A DNA stretch of 64,000 nt from an uncultured Bacteroides sp. (GTDB lineage: Bacteria > Bacteroidota > Bacteroidia > Bacteroidales > Bacteroidaceae), in contig NZ_OY781099.1 in assembly GCF_963676325.1 (NCBI RefSeq), forward strand, positions 2,728,001 through 2,792,000, written 5' to 3'. This document shows positions 46,542 through 55,080 of the stretch, one piece after another; position 1 is the stretch's first letter, and every line of letters begins with the position of its first letter. The position numbers were made by a program, and so were the translations under genes. A model generated the notes under the pieces. The model saw only the letters and a list, made by a program, of their open reading frames with translations, had not been told where the DNA came from and searched no databases.

Positions 46542-48644
46542 ATGAAAAGGATATTATTAATATACATATTTTTAGTGGCTCTCACTCAGGCATCACTTTA
46601 TGCTCAGAGTACAATGCAGAGATCTATGGATCAAATGGGTCGTTCTACCTCTTCAAATGGTAGAAACAAGAATTCTGAAAGTGGTCATGACAGCACACAG
46701 GTTAATACTGCATCTATTGATCCTAAACTTTATATGTGGAGAGTTGACGAACGACTTGGGAATATACAATTGATTCCTACCGATACGATTTATCACCAAT
46801 TCCAGAACCAGAACCTGGTTGAGGGAGTGACCGGGCACAACAATTATCTGGGTAACATGGGCTCGCCTTCAATGTCCAGAATCTATTTTGAGCGCCCGGA
46901 ATATTCTCAGTTTTTGTTTACCGATCCATATTCCAGTTTTTATGTAAAACCGGAGAACTTCAACTTTGCTAATTCACATTTACCGTATACTAATCTTACA
47001 TACTACAAAGCCGGATCAAAAGTTGATGGTGAAGAATGCTTTAAAAATTATTTTTCAGTGAATGTAAATAAGCGCCTTGCTTTTGGTTACAACATTGATT
47101 ATCAGTATGGACGTGGATTTTATTCAGATCAGTCAACGGCTCACTTTAACGGAGCAGTGTTTGGAAGTTATCTTGGAGAGCATTATCAGGCTCATTTATT
47201 ATATAACAGTTTCTATTTAAAGATGATAGAAAACGGTGGAATTGCAGACGACCGTTATATCACAGATCCACTGGCAATGAGTGAAGGCAAGAAACAATAT
47301 GAACCTGCAAATATTCCGGTCAACCTATCGGATACATGGAATAAGAGCCATGACACATATGCATTCTATACCCACCGTTACAATCTGGGATTTAAAAGAG
47401 AGAAAGTTAAAGTTGCAAAAGAGCCTGATAAATCAAAGAAAACAGAAAAGAAAACAGGGAATAAGCCAGATAATGGACCGGAAAAACCAGTAGAAAAGGA
47501 GATGGAATTTGTTCCTGTTACCAGCTTTATTCATACTATTAAAGTAGAAAGAGCACGCAAAAGTTTCGTCTCCAATACTGAGACAAAAGGCTTTTATAAT
47601 AATACATACATTAATAAAAACAGCCTGACATCGAATGACTCTACCAGCTACTTGTCTGTAAAGAACACGTTTGGAGTAGCATTACTGGAAGGATTTAATA
47701 AATATGCTCAGGCTGGCCTCACAGGATATATTTCTCACGAGCTTCGTCAGTACAGATTAATGGATATGGACTCCGTTAACGTAAATAAGTATACCGAAAA
47801 TGAAGTGTATGTTGGAGGAGAATTATCCAGAAAGAATGGCAAGTTACTCCATTATTCAGCAATAGGAGAAGTGGGTATGCTAAAAGAAAGCATCGGCCAG
47901 TTTCGCATAAAAGGAAATCTGGACTTGAATTTCCGTCTTTTTAAAGATACTGTTACCTTATTCGCACGTGGAAATATAAGCAACACACTGCCTTCTTTTT
48001 ATATGCGTCATTATCACTCAAATCACTTCTATTGGGACAATGATAATTTCTCTAAAGAGTTCAAAACAAGGTTAGAAGGTGAATTATCAATTAAAAGACT
48101 TGGTACTAACTTAAAGGTGTCTGTTGAGAACGTTAAGAATTATGCCTATTTCGATAGCACAGCAGTTGCAAATCAATTCTCTGGTAATATACAGATATTG
48201 GGCGCTACCTTAAGCCAGAACTTCAAGGCAGGTCTCTTACATCTGGATAACGAAATTAGCTATCAAAAGTCAAGCAATAACAGCATAATTCCGCTTCCAG
48301 AATTGTCTCTTTATCATAACCTGTATCTGGATACCAAACTAGCTAAGAAGGTTCTTAGTCTGCAATTGGGAGTAGATGTTCGCTATTTCACCAAGTATTA
48401 TGCACCAGCCTATACTCCTGCCATTGGAAATTTCAATCTACAGAATGAAGCTAATGGTGTAAAGATTGGAGGATATCCTATCGTAAACTTATATGCTAAC
48501 CTCCACTTAAAACGTACGCGCTTCTTTATTATGTATTATCATGTAAATCAAGCATCAGGTGGGGCTAACTCATTCTATGTACCTCATTACCCTATCAACC
48601 CTCGCGTAATGAAGATTGGTATTTCCTGGAATTTCTACGATTAA
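46542..48644 (+). CDS. putative outer-membrane porin of Bacteroidetes
   Basis: A 700-residue protein with a signal peptide (about 1-22), a low-complexity N-terminal part rich in Ser, Asn and Gln, and a long beta-strand-rich region that ends in an aromatic strand (KIGISWNFYD), as in outer-membrane barrels. A Lys/Pro/Glu-rich insert lies at about 290-330. It resembles the large proteins annotated as putative porin in this phylum. The ATG at 46542 gives the signal peptide; an upstream start would fall inside the promoter. The next gene begins one base after its stop. Confidence 0.75.
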   Translation: MKRILLIYIFLVALTQASLYAQSTMQRSMDQMGRSTSSNGRNKNSESGHDSTQVNTASIDPKLYMWRVDERLGNIQLIPTDTIYHQFQNQNLVEGVTGHNNYLGNMGSPSMSRIYFERPEYSQFLFTDPYSSFYVKPENFNFANSHLPYTNLTYYKAGSKVDGEECFKNYFSVNVNKRLAFGYNIDYQYGRGFYSDQSTAHFNGAVFGSYLGEHYQAHLLYNSFYLKMIENGGIADDRYITDPLAMSEGKKQYEPANIPVNLSDTWNKSHDTYAFYTHRYNLGFKREKVKVAKEPDKSKKTEKKTGNKPDNGPEKPVEKEMEFVPVTSFIHTIKVERARKSFVSNTETKGFYNNTYINKNSLTSNDSTSYLSVKNTFGVALLEGFNKYAQAGLTGYISHELRQYRLMDMDSVNVNKYTENEVYVGGELSRKNGKLLHYSAIGEVGMLKESIGQFRIKGNLDLNFRLFKDTVTLFARGNISNTLPSFYMRHYHSNHFYWDNDNFSKEFKTRLEGELSIKRLGTNLKVSVENVKNYAYFDSTAVANQFSGNIQILGATLSQNFKAGLLHLDNEISYQKSSNNSIIPLPELSLYHNLYLDTKLAKKVLSLQLGVDVRYFTKYYAPAYTPAIGNFNLQNEANGVKIGGYPIVNLYANLHLKRTRFFIMYYHVNQASGGANSFYVPHYPINPRVMKIGISWNFYD

Positions 48645-48645
48645 C

Positions 48646-49461
48646 ATGAAGTCGAGAGGATATATTAAATATCTGATTCTTGGAATAATATCAGCAATAA
48701 TTGCTGTTTATTTTACAGGAAAGGGCTCCTCAAAAGGAGAACCCAGAGACTTTGCGGAAATTAAAAAATCGGGAGTTCTACGGGTTGTTACTGAATATAA
48801 TTCCCTGAGTTATTTTGTTAACAAAGACACAATATCCGGATTTCAGTATGAACTGGCTAATGCTTTTGCCAAAGCCAAAGGACTGCGTTTAGAAATTGTA
48901 CCCGAAATGAGCTTTGATAAACGTTTAGAAGGTCTGTCAAACGGAAGCTATGATATTATTGCTTATGATATGTTAGTAACAAGTGAGTTAAAGGACTCCA
49001 TTCTATTAACATTACCTATCCAGTTGAATAAGCAAGTATTGGTTCAACGAAAAGCAGGTGCAAACAAAACTCCATATATTAAAAGTCAGCTGGACCTGGC
49101 TCACAAAATACTCCATGTGGTAAAAGGCTCACCTTCGATTCTTCGCATCAAAAACCTGAGTAATGAAATAGGTGATGCTATTTATATTAAGGAAGTTGAG
49201 AAGTATGGTTCAGAACAACTAATGGCTATGGTTGCTCACGGAGATATTAGTTATGCCGTTTGTGATAAGAGCATTGCTTATGCTTCAATAGATTCTTTTC
49301 CTCAGCTGGATATTCATACTGATATTAGCTTTACTCAATTCTATTCATGGGGTGTAAGCAAAAAATCTCCTGTATTACTTGACACTCTTAACTCTTGGCT
49401 TAAAACATTCACCAAGAGCAAAGAATATCAACGTATTTATAAGAAATATTATAAAGCTTGA
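48646..49461 (+). CDS. extracellular solute-binding-like protein (PBP2 fold), membrane-anchored
   Basis: A 271-residue protein with an N-terminal hydrophobic anchor or signal (about 8-25) and a bacterial family 3 solute-binding domain (about 40-270): GVLRVVTEYNSLSYFV, ISGFQYELANAFAKAKGLRLEIV and DIIAYDMLVT. It resembles the binding domain of MltF-type proteins but has no transglycosylase domain. It follows the porin gene by one base. Its last 13 bp overlap the convergent gene on the minus strand. Confidence 0.75.
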   Translation: MKSRGYIKYLILGIISAIIAVYFTGKGSSKGEPRDFAEIKKSGVLRVVTEYNSLSYFVNKDTISGFQYELANAFAKAKGLRLEIVPEMSFDKRLEGLSNGSYDIIAYDMLVTSELKDSILLTLPIQLNKQVLVQRKAGANKTPYIKSQLDLAHKILHVVKGSPSILRIKNLSNEIGDAIYIKEVEKYGSEQLMAMVAHGDISYAVCDKSIAYASIDSFPQLDIHTDISFTQFYSWGVSKKSPVLLDTLNSWLKTFTKSKEYQRIYKKYYKA

Positions 49462-50354
49462 TTTTGTTCTTTCTCTGTCTCTACCTGCTTTTGTGTAGCA
49501 CTAAAATACTGGAACATCATTGATACTGACGGAAGCATTTGAGCCAGATAAGTGATAAAATAGGCAAACACACACAATACAAACATTAAAACGCTGAAAT
49601 AGCCAGGCAAAGTTGAAGGATTACCCTCAAGAATTGAGCTAAATGACAATGATTGAACAAATGAGCCTACTCCCCAGGGAGTAAAAGCTATACCCTGAAT
49701 TATTAAAGCAAAAATATCTGCCAGGATTAAGAGGAAGAATGTTCCGGCCCAGTTGGGAATTCCGAGTTTAAATCCTTTCTTTATAGCAGCCATAACCTTT
49801 ATCTCTTCAAACAAATAGATTTCCTGAGCGTAAGTAAAAGGAATCATTATAAAAAAAAGCAAAGGAACAGTTAGAATCAATGTCCACGGAGATAGCAACA
49901 TTAAGCTTGCAAGCAAGGCTAAATAAATGATAGTGAAAACTAACAAGAGAAGATTTACAATAAAGAATCTTTTCGAATTAAATACTATTTTGCTTCTTAT
50001 ATCCTTAAAAGAAAGTCGGGCCAATGATTCCCGCAATGGATATTCTTTCACCAATGTGTAAAGTATGCCTTTAAAAAAGATATTTCCTATGGCACAAATC
50101 AGCACAATCACACATATTAAAGCTAAATATTTGGTAATTTCAGGGGTGACTGACTTTACTTGTTGAACCTGTATTGCCAGGTTACTAAATATGGTGAATA
50201 GTAATGAAACAAGTACTGCTAATGGCAATAAAATAAAAGAGCAGAGTTTTACCAGAACTTTTAAATTATTCTCAATAAAATCGAAAGCGGCCGAGAAACG
50301 CCCTGCAAGACTGCGGGACTTAAAGAATATAATCTTTGATGTTTGATTTTCCAT
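49449..50354 (-). CDS. polytopic membrane protein of unknown function
   Basis: A 301-residue protein with about six hydrophobic helices (around 33-57, 73-95, 128-165, 195-225 and 245-275) and a charged C-terminus (KQVETEKEQNQ). The layout is like that of DUF4013-type or glycerophosphoryl-diester-associated membrane proteins, but I cannot name the family. It has its own divergent promoter opposite the oxidoreductase gene. Confidence 0.7.
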   Translation of the reverse strand: MENQTSKIIFFKSRSLAGRFSAAFDFIENNLKVLVKLCSFILLPLAVLVSLLFTIFSNLAIQVQQVKSVTPEITKYLALICVIVLICAIGNIFFKGILYTLVKEYPLRESLARLSFKDIRSKIVFNSKRFFIVNLLLLVFTIIYLALLASLMLLSPWTLILTVPLLFFIMIPFTYAQEIYLFEEIKVMAAIKKGFKLGIPNWAGTFFLLILADIFALIIQGIAFTPWGVGSFVQSLSFSSILEGNPSTLPGYFSVLMFVLCVFAYFITYLAQMLPSVSMMFQYFSATQKQVETEKEQNQAL

Positions 50355-50396
50355 TTATAGAGTCTTTTTTATCAGTTTATTCATATTTTGTTATGA

Positions 50397-50404
50397 CAAA
50401 AGTA
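50397..50404 (-). promoter_or_regulatory. -7 promoter element for the polytopic membrane protein gene
   Basis: On the minus strand this reads TACTTTTG, a match to TAnnTTTG, 42 bp upstream of the start codon. Confidence 0.55.
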
Positions 50405-50415
50405 ATTAAAAACAA

Positions 50416-50423
50416 TATATTTG
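50416..50423 (+). promoter_or_regulatory. -7 promoter element for the Gfo/Idh/MocA gene
   Basis: TATATTTG matches TAnnTTTG, 54 bp before the start codon. It lies only 11 bp from the divergent element on the other strand, so the two promoters overlap. Confidence 0.55.
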
Positions 50424-50477
50424 CAATTCGAATAACTGTTATTTTTGTTATAAGATAAATAAAGAGGATTAAGAAGA

Positions 50478-51452
50478 ATGATTAAATGGGGATTTATTGG
50501 TTGTGGAAACGTGACAGAAAAGAAAAGTGGACCTGCTTTTAAGAAGATTGAGGGCTCTACTGTTGTTGCGGTAATGAGCCGTGATGCAGAAAAAGCTAAA
50601 AATTACGCAGAGAAAAGAGGCATTAAGAAGTGGTATACTGATGCACTGGAATTAATTGAAGATCCGGAGGTCGATGCTGTTTATATTGCTACCCCACCCT
50701 CTTCTCATGCAACCTACGCTATTATGTCCATGAAAGCAGGCAAACCTGTTTATATTGAAAAGCCAATGGCTAGCAGTTATGAGGAGTGTACCCGCATTAA
50801 CCGTATTTCACAAGAAACCGGAGTTCCTTGTTTCGTTGCTTACTACCGACGCTACTTACCATATTTTATTAAAGTAAAAGAGTTAATTGAGCAAGGAGCT
50901 ATTGGAAATGTAATCAATGTTCAGATTCGTTTTGCACAGCCTCCTTACGATCTTGATTATAATAAAGAAAACTTGCCGTGGCGTGTACAACCCGACATAG
51001 CAGGTGGAGGATATTTCTATGATCTTGCTTCTCACCAGTTGGATATTTTGCAAGACATATTTGGCTGTATCCTTGAAGCAGAAGGATTTAAAAGCAACCG
51101 CGGAGGATTATATAAGGCAGAAGACACTGTTAGTGCTTGCTTTCAGTTCGATTCTGGGTTAGTTGGCTCCGGTTCATGGTGCTTTGTTGGTCATAGTTCG
51201 GCTAAAGAAGACCGGATTGAGATTATTGGTGACAAAGGTATGATCTGCTTTTCCACATTTACATTTGATCCAATTGCTATTCACACAGAAAAAGGACGCG
51301 AAGAGTTTATAATTGAGAACCCTGAACAGATACAGTATAATCTTATTGAGTCGGTAATTCATCATTTACAGGGAAAATCTGTATGCACATGTGATGGCAT
51401 TAGCGCTACTCCAACCAACTGGGTAATGGATAAGATTCTTGGTAAAATTTAA
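50478..51452 (+). CDS. Gfo/Idh/MocA-family NAD(P)-dependent oxidoreductase
   Basis: A 324-residue protein with an N-terminal Rossmann domain (WGFIGCGNVTEKKSGPA) and the family motif EKPMASS, which supplies the catalytic lysine. The C-terminal alpha/beta domain includes AGGGYFYDLASHQLDI with the expected Asp and His. Such enzymes oxidise or reduce sugars, inositols or related compounds. No other sugar gene is adjacent, so the substrate is open. It is followed 21 bp later by the DUF4421 gene. Confidence 0.9.
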   Translation: MIKWGFIGCGNVTEKKSGPAFKKIEGSTVVAVMSRDAEKAKNYAEKRGIKKWYTDALELIEDPEVDAVYIATPPSSHATYAIMSMKAGKPVYIEKPMASSYEECTRINRISQETGVPCFVAYYRRYLPYFIKVKELIEQGAIGNVINVQIRFAQPPYDLDYNKENLPWRVQPDIAGGGYFYDLASHQLDILQDIFGCILEAEGFKSNRGGLYKAEDTVSACFQFDSGLVGSGSWCFVGHSSAKEDRIEIIGDKGMICFSTFTFDPIAIHTEKGREEFIIENPEQIQYNLIESVIHHLQGKSVCTCDGISATPTNWVMDKILGKI

Positions 51453-51473
51453 TATAAAACTACGCTATTCTTA

Positions 51474-52559
51474 ATGAAAAGATTGCTTACTTTCTTTTGC
51501 TTATTACTTCCTGCTATTTTTCTGTTGGCTCAGAATGAGAAATCAAACTTTATAAAAAAAGGGAAAGAGCTGGGAGAAATGGCAAAAGAAAATATTAACA
51601 CAATCGGACATAAAATAAATGAGATTGATACCAGCTATGTGGAGCCAAACAAATATACCTTCGCATTTATGCTTGAAAACAGCAACTGGTATGAATATTA
51701 TCGTCTCAGCAGTAATGAAAGTAATCCCCAGCGGATTACTATTGCGCCAAACATGAGTTATAAACTTGGTGGATATTTCGGATGGAAATGGATATTTCTT
51801 GGATGGTCTATTAATCTGAAAGATCTATTGGGTAATGACAATTCATCAAAAAAGAAAACAGAATTTGGACTGAGCCTTTACAGCTCCATGGTTGGAGGAG
51901 ATATTTATTACCGAAAAAGTGGTAGCGACTTTAAAATACGCAGTACCAGTGGAATATTTAATAATGGTGAAACCCCCGAATATGATAAGGATATTGATGG
52001 CTTTTCTATTGATATAAAAGGTGTAAATGCTTATTGGGTCTTTAACCATAAGAAGTTTTCATACCCGGCAGCATATAGTCAGTCTAGTAACCAGCGACGT
52101 AGTGCAGGATCTTTTATTGCTGGTTTTTCTTATTCTCAGCACAGGATTCATTTTGATCATAATCAATTGCCAGCCCCTATACTTGAGAAGCTTAGCGATG
52201 CGCTAAAGTTTAATGAGGTCAATTATTCTGATTACAGTTTAAACTTCGGTTATGCATATAACTGGGTATTTGCCAAAAACTGGCTGGCAAATATTTCCCT
52301 GGCACCTGCAGTTGCTTATAAGAAATCAAAGTTTGACTCAGAGGAAAAAAGCTATCCTACATTTAAGGACATTAACTTAGATCTGATAACAAGAATGGGA
52401 ATTGTATACAACGACTCTAAATATTTTGTGGGAGCTTCCTTAGTGATGCATACTTATGATTACCGTACTAAAAACTTCTACCTGAACAATAGCTTTGGAA
52501 CCATTAGGGTTTATGCAGGGCTCAACTTCTCAAAGAAAAAACAGTATAGAAATAAGTAA
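51474..52559 (+). CDS. DUF4421-type predicted outer-membrane protein
   Basis: A 361-residue protein with a signal peptide (about 1-20). The mature part is rich in alternating aromatic strands (NKYTFAFMLENSNWYEYYRL, SYKLGGYFGWKWIFLGWSINL), typical of small Bacteroidetes beta-barrels. The C-terminus ends in GTIRVYAGLNF plus a basic tail. It matches the DUF4421 pattern as I remember it. The function is unknown. Confidence 0.72.
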   Translation: MKRLLTFFCLLLPAIFLLAQNEKSNFIKKGKELGEMAKENINTIGHKINEIDTSYVEPNKYTFAFMLENSNWYEYYRLSSNESNPQRITIAPNMSYKLGGYFGWKWIFLGWSINLKDLLGNDNSSKKKTEFGLSLYSSMVGGDIYYRKSGSDFKIRSTSGIFNNGETPEYDKDIDGFSIDIKGVNAYWVFNHKKFSYPAAYSQSSNQRRSAGSFIAGFSYSQHRIHFDHNQLPAPILEKLSDALKFNEVNYSDYSLNFGYAYNWVFAKNWLANISLAPAVAYKKSKFDSEEKSYPTFKDINLDLITRMGIVYNDSKYFVGASLVMHTYDYRTKNFYLNNSFGTIRVYAGLNFSKKKQYRNK

Positions 52560-52677
52560 CAAACAAAAAGGCTATTAATTCTTTACATATATAGAGAGTT
52601 TTATATAATATATTAGAACGTTGAAGTTTACTAAAATTCTCAGCAGTTATGGTCATTAATAAACTAACATTAGCATT

Positions 52678-53145
52678 ATGAATAAAGAAGAATTTATGCG
52701 CAGAGCTATTGAGCTTTCTATTGAAAACATTGCAAATGGCGGAGGCCCTTTTGGCGCCGTTATTGTGAAAGATGGAGAGATTGTGGCCACAGGAGTAAAC
52801 AGAGTGACTGATTCTTGTGATCCTACCGCACATGCGGAAGTATGCGCTATTCGTGCCGCCGCAAAAGCACTGGGCACTTTCAATCTGAGCGGATGCGAGA
52901 TTTATACATCCTGTGAACCTTGCCCAATGTGTTTAGGGGCTATATACTGGGCTCGTCTGGATAAAATGTATTACGCAAATACTAAAACTGATGCAATGAA
53001 CATTGGCTTTGATGATTCTTTTATCTATGATGAACTGGATCTAAAGCCCGGCGACAGGAAACTACAGTCGGAATCATTACTTCGCGACGAAGCTCTGAAA
53101 GCCTTTGAAGCATGGACAAAGAATACTGAAAAGATTGAATATTAA
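52678..53145 (+). CDS. guaD: guanine deaminase (CDA-fold nucleobase deaminase)
   Basis: A 155-residue zinc enzyme. HAEVCAIRAA supplies the zinc histidine and catalytic glutamate, and PCPMCLGAI the two zinc cysteines. The downstream segment DAMNIGFDDSFIYDEL is characteristic of the guanine deaminase branch rather than of tRNA adenosine deaminase. It converts guanine to xanthine in purine salvage. No promoter was recognised in the 118 bp upstream. Confidence 0.88.
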   Translation: MNKEEFMRRAIELSIENIANGGGPFGAVIVKDGEIVATGVNRVTDSCDPTAHAEVCAIRAAAKALGTFNLSGCEIYTSCEPCPMCLGAIYWARLDKMYYANTKTDAMNIGFDDSFIYDELDLKPGDRKLQSESLLRDEALKAFEAWTKNTEKIEY

Positions 53146-53192
53146 TCGGTAAAAGGAATATTAAAGAATTATTCCAGAAATATTTTTCGTTT

Positions 53193-53271
53193 GATATACA
53201 TCTAAGCATCTATTTGATATACATCAAGAGACCACTTAGATATACATCAAACAGGCACTTAGATGGGGGTC
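53193..53271. repeat. GATATACATC array, three copies plus a decayed fourth at exact 23-bp spacing
   Basis: GATATACATC begins at 53193, 53216 and 53239. A degenerate unit, GATGGGGGTC, follows in phase at 53262. The TAC cores are at 53197, 53220 and 53243. The array starts 48 bp after the guanine deaminase stop and before a terminator. Confidence 0.78.
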
Positions 53272-53315
53272 TAAATCTTTATTAATCTTTATTCCTTCTT
53301 CTAATCACATAAAAG

Positions 53316-53356
53316 AAATCCTCTTCTGAAACTTAAATTATCAGAAGAGGATTTTA
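53316..53356. terminator. bidirectional terminator
   Basis: AAATCCTCTTCTGA pairs with TCAGAAGAGGATTT around an 11-nt loop, followed by a short T-rich tract. It lies between the convergent guanine deaminase and outer-membrane protein genes. Confidence 0.85.
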
Positions 53357-53390
53357 TATTGTTATCCTGACAAACAAGAATTCTATTTAC

Positions 53391-55025
53391 CTAAAATCTG
53401 AATCCTAAAGTTAGAAGAACTTGTTGTTTATCGTTATTAACTATCGTTTTATTTAATTCTGCGATATCAAAAGCATAAAAGTCTTCTTTATATGCGCTGT
53501 ATTGGTAAGCAATATCTGCATAAAAGCTTCCGCTTCTGTATCCCAGACCAAGAGTATAGTTATTTATAGATTTTTCATTTGAATAATCAGTATCAGTGCG
53601 AACAGAATTTAAAGGTAAGCTTTTGTATGCACCATCTTTATACCCAGCGCCAATATGATTATATCCTGCACGGATTGCAAATTCAGGAACCAATTTTACT
53701 TCAGCACCTAAACGGAGTGTACTTACACCTTTCAACATGTCTTTCATCATTGAATTTTCGTAAGTCATTGAAGAACCATCATAATAGCTTAACTTAGCTG
53801 TAGAATAATCTTTGTACTCATATTCCGCACCAAGAGCAACATTACTTCCAATTGTATAACCCAAACTTAAGTTGTATTTCCATGGGGTACGAATCTGATA
53901 TTCAGTAGCAACATCACCTTTAATCTCTTTATAAGTATCAATAGAAAGTGGATTAACCGGAATAATATAGCCATTCTTAACATCAGCATCAGATGTTAAA
54001 ATAGCACTATTATACATAGTCAAATTATAGAATGTAGGAGTATGTATTGCTGCTCCAATTCTTAAAGGAGAATCTTCGAACGGACGGAAAATAACTCCTG
54101 CTTTGAAATCAACTCCGGTCCCTGTAGTTCTCATAAAATTCTCAAGGGAATAAGAATAGTTATTGTTATCCTTGAAATATGGAATTTCATTACCTTTATC
54201 ATCAAGAGGATTAATACTTGAATTAAAAAACTCACTATACAATGTATTCTTTGTATAATTTAAATCGTAAGCACCAAGCGTAAATCCTAAATAAACCCGA
54301 TTATTAATATTGAACGACACATTAAAATCATAAACATCAATGCCACCTCTTTCTATGGAACTATAACTGCCAGAAGGATCATTAGCTTGAAAGCCAACAT
54401 ATTCGCCTGAATGCTTTGGATCTAGGTTCGGCCGAATTAAAAAACTATTCCATCCTAAGATTGAAAGCCAACTTGCATAAGATCCATTATTAGCTAATTC
54501 ACCAAGTCCCATTTCATTTTCAGAAAGACCAACACCTTGATGAGGAGCATTAGCCATATTAGCCATCTGATCTGTTTGAGAAGTTCCATTCAAATTACCC
54601 TGCATTGCAAAATCTCTATTAAAAGATTTAGCTTTATGATAATTGAACCCAAAGTTTACATACTTCAATGCTGTTTGATTCCCTATCTTTGATGAATAAA
54701 CGAAACCGATATTATCAAACGAACCACGTAGCTTATCAGAATTCATTTTGCTACCATTGAAATTACTCTCAGAAGTTGTATAATTGATACCGAAAGACGT
54801 CATCAAATCGTTGCTTCTGTAAAGACCAATTCCGGCAGGGTTTGTTCCTATAGTGGAGATATCTCCTCCTAATGCGCCCATTGCACCACCCATACCTACA
54901 AAACGTGCAGTTCCATTAAGATCACTACCGGAGAACTTCGCTGCATCATATATTGTCTGAGCACCAGCTTCTGTACTTAGCAAAAGCCCACATGCTACTA
55001 ATTTTATTAAGTTTTTAATTTTCAT
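53391..55025 (-). CDS. outer-membrane transport protein, OmpP1/FadL-like
   Basis: A 544-residue protein with a signal peptide (about 1-22) and the N-terminal family pattern GTARFVGMGGAMGALGGDISTIGTNPAGIGLYRSND. The rest is beta-strand-rich and ends in QQVLLTLGFRF, a typical barrel C-terminus. Family members pass hydrophobic compounds through the outer membrane; in Bacteroides they are often named hemin receptor without proof. It lies 55 bp downstream of the low-complexity secreted protein gene, in the same direction. Confidence 0.82.
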   Translation of the reverse strand: MKIKNLIKLVACGLLLSTEAGAQTIYDAAKFSGSDLNGTARFVGMGGAMGALGGDISTIGTNPAGIGLYRSNDLMTSFGINYTTSESNFNGSKMNSDKLRGSFDNIGFVYSSKIGNQTALKYVNFGFNYHKAKSFNRDFAMQGNLNGTSQTDQMANMANAPHQGVGLSENEMGLGELANNGSYASWLSILGWNSFLIRPNLDPKHSGEYVGFQANDPSGSYSSIERGGIDVYDFNVSFNINNRVYLGFTLGAYDLNYTKNTLYSEFFNSSINPLDDKGNEIPYFKDNNNYSYSLENFMRTTGTGVDFKAGVIFRPFEDSPLRIGAAIHTPTFYNLTMYNSAILTSDADVKNGYIIPVNPLSIDTYKEIKGDVATEYQIRTPWKYNLSLGYTIGSNVALGAEYEYKDYSTAKLSYYDGSSMTYENSMMKDMLKGVSTLRLGAEVKLVPEFAIRAGYNHIGAGYKDGAYKSLPLNSVRTDTDYSNEKSINNYTLGLGYRSGSFYADIAYQYSAYKEDFYAFDIAELNKTIVNNDKQQVLLTLGFRF

Positions 55026-55080
55026 AGAAATTTTCTTTTATAATGAATTACTATTATCAACTATAAACAGAATATCAGGC

